This document shows positions 6,416 through 13,132 of a DNA stretch of 64,000 bases, in pieces; position 1 is the first letter of the stretch, and each line of letters starts with the position of its first letter. The DNA lies in NCBI GenBank assembly GCA_965657575.1, contig CBFHOK010000004.1, positions 35,948 through 99,947 on the forward strand, in the 5' to 3' direction. The translations under genes and the position numbers were made by a program. This DNA is from CAJXVY01 sp965657575. GTDB taxonomy: Bacteria > Actinomycetota > Actinomycetes > Actinomycetales > Microbacteriaceae. The notes under the pieces are model-generated. The model had not been told where the DNA came from and ran no database searches. It saw only the letters and a program-made list of their open reading frames with translations.

Positions 6416-8697
6416 TGAGCTCCAATGGCCCTTGCGTTCAAGCTCTGGCCGGCGATGTCTCTCTTAGACAGGTCAAGGGTTTCGCGAGATTCACCTGAAC
6501 ATACTTCTAATCCCTCAGTAGCAGATGCAAAGTACAACCGATTGTCACCCTTGGCGAACCGTTGAACCCTGACACCCTGGGTTGCGCGACCCTTTTTGGG
6601 AATCTCGGCGAAAGACGTTGCCTTACCCCTCCCAAATTCGGCGCCGGCTAGTCCGTCCCCTGTTTCTGATGCCGTGATTAGCGAATTTGAATCGTTGCAG
6701 GATCCAAAACCAATCACATAGTCATCCTCAGAAAGCTTGATGCCTTGCATTCCGGCTGCAGAAAGGCCTTGAGGTCTAACAGAGGCCGAGTCGAATTTCA
6801 AAGCCTGACCTTGCCCTGTGACGAAGTAGAGGAATTCGTCTGAATTCGCTACTGCAACAACCTCATCCCCATCACTAAGCGTTATTAGGCTGAAGCTGTC
6901 CTTGTCGGGAGTGGCACTTATTCGCTTGACGATTCCAGATTTGGTTCCGACGGCGATTACCTGTTCCGGAGAAATACCAACAACACTTACAACTCGATCT
7001 TCACCCAATTCCAGAAACTGCCCTAATGTCGGCACCAGATTCAACTGTTCTGCAGATTCGATAGGTGGTACGTCGCTGGCGTTGATCCGTATTGCGACAC
7101 CTCGATTGGTTATGGCCAAAACATCGCCCTCGATAGCTTTCGTCGGGCAGCCCTTCGCTTGACTCTCTTGGAGTGGCATCCTGGAAAGCTTTTGGTCGCA
7201 GCTAACACTTACAACCAAGTCCTTACTGTTATCCAAAGAACTTCGAATCTGCGTTCTTCTAGGGGTGGCCAAGTTCTTACTGACGGCCTCAAGCTCCTCG
7301 ATAATTAGGTTATTGAGGCTATCTTCGCTTGAGAGAATCGCTTCATAGCTGGATATTTGCTCAACCAACTGCTCTCGTTCGTTTTGAAGCTCGATAACAC
7401 TGAACCTTGTCAGCCTGCGAAGCCTTAGTTCAAGAATGTGTTCTGACTGGGTTTCCGTCAGGTCAAAAACGCTACACAAACGCTGGTTGGCCTCTTGAAC
7501 CGTCTCTGACGATCGTATGACCTCAATCACCTCATCGATATTCAAGACAGCAATTTCAAGCCCTTCAACCAGGTGGAGTCTGGCCTGCGCTTTTTTCAGC
7601 CTGTGTTCAGTCCTCCGTCTGGTGACCTCCTGACGAAACTCAACAAAGTTTTGTATTAGCTCTATCAAGCCCATTGTTTTTGGTCTTCCATTGACCAGTG
7701 CAATGTTGTTTATGCTGAAAGATTCCTCCAGTGGAGTGTATTTATAGAGACCTTCCAGGACCTCTTGCGGGTCGAATCCGTTTTTGATCTCAATCACAAG
7801 TCTCAGACCGTGTTTTCGATCGGTGTAATCCTGAACATCACTGATGCCGGTGAGTTTTTTGGCGCCCACCGCATCTTTGATTTTCTCAATGACCCTTTCG
7901 GTGCCTACCTGATAGGGGAGTTCTGTGACAACAATGCCGAGTTTGCGAGCTGAGACGGTTTCGATGCTTACTCTGGCGCGAACTTTGAAGGATCCCCTGC
8001 CAGTTGCGTATGCATCTTCGATTCCCTCGGTTGAGGTGATAATTCCGCCACCGGGGAAATCCGGACCAGGAATTACCTGCATCAGCTTTTTCAGTGACCT
8101 TTCGCCTTTGAGAAGCTTGATGGCGGCCCTGGTCGCCTCTGCCAGGTTGTGTGGGGGCATAGAGGTAGCCATACCGACCGCAATTCCGCTGGCTCCGTTC
8201 ACCAGCAAATTTGGAAAAGCGGCTGGTAAAACGCTTGGTTCAGTGAGCTGGGAATCGTAATTTGGTACGAAATCGACGGTTTCTTCATCGATTTCATCCG
8301 TCAATGAAAGTGATGCCCTGCTCATTCTGGCCTCGGTGTATCTGGCAGCGGCGGGGCCGTCATCTAATGACCCAAAGTTTCCGTGTCCGTCAACCAGTGG
8401 CAGTCTCATGCTAAAAGGTTGAGCAAGCCGCACCATGGCATCATAAATTGCTTGATCGCCGTGAGGGTGTAGTTTTCCCATCACATCACCAACGACTCTG
8501 GAACACTTCACGTGTCCCTTGCTTGGTAGCAATCCCATCTCACGCATCTGATGGACGATTCTTCTTTGAACCGGCTTGAGCCCATCCCTAACGTCGGGAA
8601 GCGCCCTGGCGTAGATAACCGAGTATGAATACTCGAGAAACGACTGCTGCATCTCTGCAGTGACGTCGATATCGGTAATTCGTTCTGAATCTGTCAT
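6412..8697 (-). CDS. parC: DNA topoisomerase IV subunit A (type IIA, GyrA/ParC family)
   Basis: Breakage-reunion subunit of topoisomerase IV. The winged-helix/CAP region carries the catalytic tyrosine Tyr120 in AARYTEARMS, preceded by HPHGDQAIYDAMVRLAQ (the quinolone-resistance region) and RRIVHQM. A long coiled-coil with LELRLRRLTRF near 415-425 forms the C-gate, followed by a six-bladed beta-pinwheel-type C-terminal domain with GYRxGxG-like blade repeats in weak form. 761 residues, somewhat compact for the family. Preceded by AAGGGA as Shine-Dalgarno before ATG. Convergent with parE, 4-nt overlap; probably encodes its partner. Confidence 0.93.
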   Translation of the reverse strand: MTDSERITDIDVTAEMQQSFLEYSYSVIYARALPDVRDGLKPVQRRIVHQMREMGLLPSKGHVKCSRVVGDVMGKLHPHGDQAIYDAMVRLAQPFSMRLPLVDGHGNFGSLDDGPAAARYTEARMSRASLSLTDEIDEETVDFVPNYDSQLTEPSVLPAAFPNLLVNGASGIAVGMATSMPPHNLAEATRAAIKLLKGERSLKKLMQVIPGPDFPGGGIITSTEGIEDAYATGRGSFKVRARVSIETVSARKLGIVVTELPYQVGTERVIEKIKDAVGAKKLTGISDVQDYTDRKHGLRLVIEIKNGFDPQEVLEGLYKYTPLEESFSINNIALVNGRPKTMGLIELIQNFVEFRQEVTRRRTEHRLKKAQARLHLVEGLEIAVLNIDEVIEVIRSSETVQEANQRLCSVFDLTETQSEHILELRLRRLTRFSVIELQNEREQLVEQISSYEAILSSEDSLNNLIIEELEAVSKNLATPRRTQIRSSLDNSKDLVVSVSCDQKLSRMPLQESQAKGCPTKAIEGDVLAITNRGVAIRINASDVPPIESAEQLNLVPTLGQFLELGEDRVVSVVGISPEQVIAVGTKSGIVKRISATPDKDSFSLITLSDGDEVVAVANSDEFLYFVTGQGQALKFDSASVRPQGLSAAGMQGIKLSEDDYVIGFGSCNDSNSLITASETGDGLAGAEFGRGKATSFAEIPKKGRATQGVRVQRFAKGDNRLYFASATEGLEVCSGESRETLDLSKRDIAGQSLNARAIGAH

Positions 8698-8717
8698 TAA
8701 TCCCTTGTGGCAAGATA

Positions 8718-9803
8718 GTGAGGATGAGCCAAACTATACCTAAAGCACCAAAGTCATTGGGTAAGACTCGACATGTTTTGAATAGTTGCCAGCTGGCTGT
8801 CAGGGGAAAAGCCAATCCTCTCGGATTTAATTCAGTCACTTCGGTGATAGTTATCCTGGTTGATGGTCTCGGCTATCGACAACTCGAGCAGGTGTCTGGA
8901 CACGCGCCTAACATTTGGCGAAATTCCAAACCAATTAAGTCTGGCTTTCCAGCAACCACGAGCGTGAATATAAAAAGCTTCGCTACTGGATTGACACCGG
9001 CTGAGCACGGTTTTCTTGGTTACCGATTGAAACACAATCAAGGAGTCACGAATCTGCTCACCGATCTAGAAAAGATTGATATTTCGGAGTTTGCAGGTGG
9101 GATAAATATCTCAGACGGTGGCGATAGGCAGTGCAAGTTCAGCGTTGTTTCAAGGTCGGAATATGAGGAGTCTGGTTTTTCAAAAGTTACTTTGACTGGT
9201 GCTGATTTTCACGGAGTTGACGAGCTGTCTGAACGTTTTCGGGCAGCGAGCCGCATTGCTCAAAATCCTGGACAGGTCGTCTATTTGTACATCCCAGAGC
9301 TGGACAAGACAGGGCACAAAGAGGGTTGGGGCTCCGCATCATGGTTGAAACACCTTGAGCAGGTAGATTCCGGTGTTCGCTACTTAGCTCAAAAAGCACT
9401 TCCAGTTGTTTTGACAAGTGACCACGGCATGATCAATACAAGTCCTGAATTGCAGATTCACCTGGATAGATTTGTTTCAGCTAGCCATATCGAAGCAATC
9501 GCTGGTGACACTCGTTGCAGCTACCTCCACACCAGTCTTTCAAAAGCTAATTTAGAAGAGGTGCTGGAAGGGCAGCCACTGAGTGTGTATGAACTGAGAG
9601 ATATTGAGGAAGCGGGTTGGTTCGGGGGAGAGGTGCAAACAGAATTTAGATACAGACTCCCTGACATCATTCTCGTTGCTCACGAAAATCACGTCATTCT
9701 GCACAAGGATTTCAACACCGAACGAGCTTATAAAATGATCGGCCACCACGGAACTTTTGACGACAGGGAAATAGAGGTTCCACTTATGCGGATAGGGCTC
9801 TAG
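8718..9803 (+). CDS. Alkaline-phosphatase-superfamily protein (nucleotide pyrophosphatase/phosphodiesterase type)
   Basis: 361-residue predicted metal-dependent phosphohydrolase of the type I phosphodiesterase/nucleotide pyrophosphatase group. Metal-ligand motifs: VILVDGLGYRQL (Asp about 48), GFPATTSVNI with the nucleophile Thr (about 80), ELDKTGHKEGW (Asp and His), LTSDHGMI (Asp-His) and a C-terminal GHHGTFDDRE with the last His. No signal peptide or anchor seen, so probably cytoplasmic. The substrate is not inferable. Start uncertain: GTG 8718 or ATG 8724. Divergent from parC with a 20-nt gap; overlaps the 3' end of sepH by 4 nt. Confidence 0.85.
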   Translation: MRMSQTIPKAPKSLGKTRHVLNSCQLAVRGKANPLGFNSVTSVIVILVDGLGYRQLEQVSGHAPNIWRNSKPIKSGFPATTSVNIKSFATGLTPAEHGFLGYRLKHNQGVTNLLTDLEKIDISEFAGGINISDGGDRQCKFSVVSRSEYEESGFSKVTLTGADFHGVDELSERFRAASRIAQNPGQVVYLYIPELDKTGHKEGWGSASWLKHLEQVDSGVRYLAQKALPVVLTSDHGMINTSPELQIHLDRFVSASHIEAIAGDTRCSYLHTSLSKANLEEVLEGQPLSVYELRDIEEAGWFGGEVQTEFRYRLPDIILVAHENHVILHKDFNTERAYKMIGHHGTFDDREIEVPLMRIGL

Positions 9804-10540
9804 TCTTCCTCGCTGTCGTTTTTTGACTCACCAGCACCAAACACAATTTCATCCCAGCTAGGCAATGAAGGGCGCTTGGAGTTTGATTCTGGCTTGGGCT
9901 CAGCTGGGGATTGGTCTTTGAGAGCCCTTCTTCTTTGAAGTTCTTCTAATAAATCAGTGGCAACACTGCTGGCGTCTGAGGGCTCAGTCTCGGCGGGTGG
10001 CTCACTGGTCTCAATCACGGTTAGCGTGGTGGTCGCAGTCTGATCCTCAAGTAATTCCTTGGCAATCTCGTTCAGAGGCCTCAACCAATTATTTTTAGGG
10101 TCAAAACCAAAACTAGCGGAGGTTGAAGTGTCTTCAGCTGTTATCACCCAGTGACCGTCACTTTTCATAATTCTGAAATCTGCGCCAGGCATTTTTTTCT
10201 GCAGCAGGGTTTCAAACGACACCGTCTCGTCAAAGTCTTGAGCAACTACCAGTACAGAAAGGGCTGAGGTTTTGATGTAATTCAACTCTGCAATTACGGG
10301 AGCTGCGAATGGCTCGATGGCATCTTCTTCGACGCCCAGTTGATGACTTACTTCCTGAATGGTCATGCCCGAACGAATCAATTTCTGGACCTCACCGGGT
10401 GAAAAACTGGAAGCTGAATCTGTTTGCGATCTGATTGCTTGACGAATGGTTGAATCAAGCTCCACCCGAAGCTGCTCCCCATCTTCATTCTGAAGAATCA
10501 GATAGTCTCCATCTCGGTGGGAAAAACGAATCTCTTTCAT
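9800..10540 (-). CDS. sepH: Septation protein SepH (DUF3071)
   Basis: Actinobacterial cell-division regulator that binds FtsZ and promotes Z-ring assembly (shown for the Streptomyces and Mycobacterium proteins). Its N-terminal DUF3071 domain begins MKEIRFSHRDGDYLIL and includes a helix-turn-helix-like segment (FSPGEVQKLIRSGMTIQEV, then HQLGVEEDAI, residues about 46-75). The C-terminal part is acidic, low-complexity and Ser/Pro/Glu-rich, typical of SepH. 246 residues, shorter than the Streptomyces protein mainly in this tail. Strong AGGAGGAG Shine-Dalgarno before ATG. Divergent from the DUF4193 gene. Confidence 0.9.
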   Translation of the reverse strand: MKEIRFSHRDGDYLILQNEDGEQLRVELDSTIRQAIRSQTDSASSFSPGEVQKLIRSGMTIQEVSHQLGVEEDAIEPFAAPVIAELNYIKTSALSVLVVAQDFDETVSFETLLQKKMPGADFRIMKSDGHWVITAEDTSTSASFGFDPKNNWLRPLNEIAKELLEDQTATTTLTVIETSEPPAETEPSDASSVATDLLEELQRRRALKDQSPAEPKPESNSKRPSLPSWDEIVFGAGESKNDSEED

Positions 10541-10647
10541 GGCTCCTCCTGACCTTACCTTCTCACCACTTTGCGGATTTGGTCATCATTTCGGTGCGTG
10601 ATTTTAGATATTCCCTGAACTTCACCTGTGAATTTGCCGTGGCGAAC

Positions 10648-10676
10648 TTGATTTAGAGAACTTAATCGGGCATAGT
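10648..10676 (+). promoter_or_regulatory. Candidate housekeeping promoter of the DUF4193 gene
   Basis: TTGATT (10648-10653) and CATAGT (10671-10676) are separated by 17 bp, each matching 4 of 6 consensus bases. Predicted transcription would start near 10683 and give a short leader holding the GAGAGGTG Shine-Dalgarno before GTG 10708. It lies in the 167-bp sepH/DUF4193 divergent spacer, the rest of which shows nothing else recognisable. Confidence 0.45.
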
Positions 10677-10707
10677 TTCGCCCTGAAGCAGACAAGAGAG
10701 GTGTTTC

Positions 10708-10992
10708 GTGGCAACTGACTACGATGCGCAGAGAAAAGGCGAGGACGATACTGAGAGTATCGAGGTCATCAAAGAGCGGATGCCCGATAAACCCAGCGGA
10801 ATCAGCGACAGTGATGATGCAGAGCTAGAGCCATACAGTGCTCCGGACGTGGTGAATGAAGAGCTCGATGTTGTAGTCATGCCCAAGCAGGAGAACGAAT
10901 TCACCTGCATGGAGTGCTTCTTACTGAAGCCACCATCGCAGTTAGGAAAGAAAACACGCCAGGGTTCAGTTTGCCTTGATTGCGCTGAGTAG
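10708..10992 (+). CDS. DUF4193 family protein
   Basis: 94-residue acidic actinobacterial protein beginning MATDYDAQR, with a C-terminal CMEC...CLDC pair that should bind zinc (CxxC-x17-20-CxxC). Homologue of the M. tuberculosis Rv2699c family found beside DUF3093 and dut, the same order as here. Molecular function unknown. Its last 27 nt overlap the convergent DUF3093 gene. Confidence 0.9.
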   Translation: MATDYDAQRKGEDDTESIEVIKERMPDKPSGISDSDDAELEPYSAPDVVNEELDVVVMPKQENEFTCMECFLLKPPSQLGKKTRQGSVCLDCAE

Positions 10993-11412
10993 TGCTCCAG
11001 CTAGCTCCTCTGGATTCCGAGTGCTCATTAGAAGCTTTTTATATGGATCTTCTGGGTCAACATTTTCTAAGACGACAACCCCATCTATTCCACCCCTAAT
11101 TTGAAAATAGATATCCGGAGACAGTTCGGGACCTCTGGCTCGAAAAGCATCGTCACCTGACAGGGCCACAGGGTTCTCAAGGGCATTGAGCGGAATGACA
11201 GCTTTCCCCAGAATGAGTTCTTTGTCGTTTACAACGATGCTTGGCGAGAGATTAAACAGCAGAACATTTACGGCAATTGTCACAAAAGCGCCAATTGCAA
11301 AGGCAAGATACCAGTCAAATGGTCCGAGCATCAGGCCGAAACCCGGTATCAAAAGCAATGTAGAAAGAGTCATTCCAATCGGGGGATTGAGCTTCTCGGT
11401 ATAAATGGTCAT
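10966..11412 (-). CDS. DUF3093 family membrane protein
   Basis: 148-residue protein of the DUF3093 family (M. tuberculosis Rv2698 relatives). Two N-terminal transmembrane helices (about residues 13-30 and 34-52) are followed by a soluble domain with VVNDKELILGKAVIPL and the family C-terminal block STRNPEELAGAL. Function unknown; the soluble domain probably faces the cytoplasm. Overlaps the DUF4193 gene 3' end by 27 nt and is divergent from dut with only 23 bp between the start codons. Confidence 0.88.
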   Translation of the reverse strand: MTIYTEKLNPPIGMTLSTLLLIPGFGLMLGPFDWYLAFAIGAFVTIAVNVLLFNLSPSIVVNDKELILGKAVIPLNALENPVALSGDDAFRARGPELSPDIYFQIRGGIDGVVVLENVDPEDPYKKLLMSTRNPEELAGALLSAIKAN

Positions 11413-11419
11413 CGGTTAT

Positions 11420-11425
11420 AGATTA
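11420..11425 (-). promoter_or_regulatory. Putative leaderless -10 of the DUF3093 gene
   Basis: Minus-strand TAATCT lies 7 nt before the ATG, with no Shine-Dalgarno. It overlaps the oppositely oriented dut -10 candidate (11424-11429) by 2 bp. Confidence 0.42.
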
Positions 11426-11429
11426 CGCT
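11424..11429 (+). promoter_or_regulatory. Putative leaderless -10 of dut
   Basis: TACGCT is followed by 6 nt (CTAACC) and the GTG start of dut. No Shine-Dalgarno fits in the 23-bp gap. No clear -35; any -35 would lie inside the DUF3093 coding region. Confidence 0.45.
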
Positions 11430-11435
11430 CTAACC

Positions 11436-11873
11436 GTGGAAAATTCTTTACAGGTCCTGATTACAGGAGACAGTGATTTACTCCCCTCATACGCTAAGCC
11501 GGGCGATGCGGGGGCTGATCTGCGCGCCAGCGAAAGCGGCTCAATTGCCGCCGGGGAGAGAGTAATGGTCCCAACCGGCATCAATATTGCATTACCAGAC
11601 GGCTATGTTGGCTTGGTCCATCCGCGAAGCGGTTTGGCAGCAAAACACGGGATAACAGTTTTGAATACACCAGGCACTATTGATTCGGGTTACCGTGGCG
11701 AGATTCAGGTAATACTGCTCAACACGAGTAATGATGAATTCACGTACCAACGTGGGGAGAGAATCGCCCAACTGGTAATTCAGAGGTATGAAAAGGCTGA
11801 GTTCGTGCAGGTGAGCGAATTACCTCTAACCGAACGCGGCGATAGCGGCTTTGGATCTTCTGGAAGGAAATAG
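11436..11873 (+). CDS. dut: Deoxyuridine 5'-triphosphate nucleotidohydrolase
   Basis: Trimeric dUTPase: hydrolyses dUTP to dUMP and pyrophosphate, keeping uracil out of DNA and feeding dTMP synthesis. The five family motifs are visible in 145 residues: AGDAGADLRA-like (PGDAGADL), PRSGLAAKHG (about 67), the catalytic GTIDSGYRGEIQ (about 84), RGERIAQLVI (about 110) and the C-terminal RGDSGFGSSG P-loop-like arm. GTG start with no Shine-Dalgarno. The dut-DUF3710-DUF3159 order is conserved in Actinobacteria. Confidence 0.97.
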   Translation: MENSLQVLITGDSDLLPSYAKPGDAGADLRASESGSIAAGERVMVPTGINIALPDGYVGLVHPRSGLAAKHGITVLNTPGTIDSGYRGEIQVILLNTSNDEFTYQRGERIAQLVIQRYEKAEFVQVSELPLTERGDSGFGSSGRK

Positions 11874-11876
11874 AAA

Positions 11877-12440
11877 TTGAACGATCTAAAAAGATCTGAA
11901 TTCGGACCCTTTGATGTTTCAGAGGTGGGTCAACTCAAGCCCTACATTGACTTCGGGGCTATCAGAGTCTCACCAAGTCGCGAGTTCAAGCTAAGAGCAG
12001 AGCTTGACGAAAAGAGCAAGAAGGTCATCGCAATTACTATCTTGCTTCCAGAATCAACTTTGCAGCTACAAGCGTTCGCAGCACCCAAATCAAGAGGTAT
12101 TTGGAGCGAGGCTCTCGAGCCTATCCAAAAATCAGTTGCCAATCAGGGCGGCTCAGCTGAGGTCAGACAAGGTCTTTTGGGTGACGAAATTAGGGCCCAG
12201 GTGACAGTCGAGAACGATGGAAAAAAGACACTCAGGAGTAGTGTGTTTTTTGGTGTGGATGGTCCGAGGTGGATGCTCAGGGGAGTTATTTACGGAAAAG
12301 CCGCAACAGACCCTGAGCAGTATCAGAGACTTATTGAGATTTTCAGATCATGCGTTGTCGATAGAGGAAATACACCGCTGCCTCCAAATGAACTCCTACC
12401 GCTGAGGTTGCCACAAAATCAGGGTGAACAGAGTGAGTGA
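11877..12440 (+). CDS. DUF3710 family protein
   Basis: 187-residue soluble protein of the actinobacterial DUF3710 family, encoded directly after dut as in Mycobacterium (Rv2696c) and Streptomyces. Family-typical blocks: GPFDVSEV at the start, YIDFGAIRVSP, LQLQAFAAPKSRGIW (about 62-76) and VDGPRWMLRGVIYG (about 129). No membrane segments or catalytic motif recognised; function unknown. TTG start with GGAAGGAAA as Shine-Dalgarno, 3 nt after dut. Confidence 0.88.
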   Translation: MNDLKRSEFGPFDVSEVGQLKPYIDFGAIRVSPSREFKLRAELDEKSKKVIAITILLPESTLQLQAFAAPKSRGIWSEALEPIQKSVANQGGSAEVRQGLLGDEIRAQVTVENDGKKTLRSSVFFGVDGPRWMLRGVIYGKAATDPEQYQRLIEIFRSCVVDRGNTPLPPNELLPLRLPQNQGEQSE

Positions 12441-13101
12441 CGACAACATCCGTAAGCAGGTGGCAGGTCGATTAGGCCTCGATGATGACGGGCAGGAGAT
12501 TAGTTTTTCACCATCTTCCTTGCTTGCTTCCATGGGCGGAAGACTGGGCATAGTCGAAGCCGTCCTGCCAACTATCTTGTTCATTTCAGTTTTTAGTTTT
12601 ACCTCCGATGGTTTGGCGGCAGTTATTGCCGCTGCGAGTGCTTCAGTTGTTTTTTTGCTAATAAGACTCTTCACACGTGGAATGCTCACGCAAGTTGTTG
12701 TTGGCGGAGCAGGTGTTGCTATCGCAGCTTTTTTGGCTCTGAGAGAAGGGGGACAAACACAGGATTATTTCCTAATTGGTTTTTATACAAACGCCGCCTA
12801 CGCCTCTGTGCTGCTGATCAGTATTTTGATTAGGCAACCATTATTGGGTGTAGCGGTTGCGCTTTTGACGGGAAACAAAGATTGGAAGAGCAGGCCATCG
12901 CTGAAGTATCGGTTTTATTTGGTAACTGCTTTGTGGGTAGGTTTTTTCAGTCTGAGGCTTGCCGTTCAGCTACCACTTTACTTCGCCGGAGCCGTCGAGG
13001 CTTTGGCCACTGCGCGGTTGGTCATGGGTGCGCCACTCTACGCTTTGTTATTGGTTGCGAGTTGGCTAATACTCAAAGCGGTGTTTTTACAAAAGCGGTA
13101 G
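12433..13101 (+). CDS. DUF3159 family membrane protein
   Basis: About 222 residues with five or six transmembrane helices after a polar N-terminus, then a family-like stretch containing PLLGVAVALLTG and KSRPSLKYRFYLVTALW (about 145-175). DUF3159 proteins are conserved actinobacterial integral membrane proteins; function is unknown. Start: GTG 12433, preceded at 8 nt by AGGGTGA, seems better than GTG 12424. Either choice overlaps the DUF3710 gene. Confidence 0.87.
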   Translation: MSDDNIRKQVAGRLGLDDDGQEISFSPSSLLASMGGRLGIVEAVLPTILFISVFSFTSDGLAAVIAAASASVVFLLIRLFTRGMLTQVVVGGAGVAIAAFLALREGGQTQDYFLIGFYTNAAYASVLLISILIRQPLLGVAVALLTGNKDWKSRPSLKYRFYLVTALWVGFFSLRLAVQLPLYFAGAVEALATARLVMGAPLYALLLVASWLILKAVFLQKR

Positions 13102-13132
13102 ATTTGTCTTCAGGGAAACAATAAGGAGTGTC

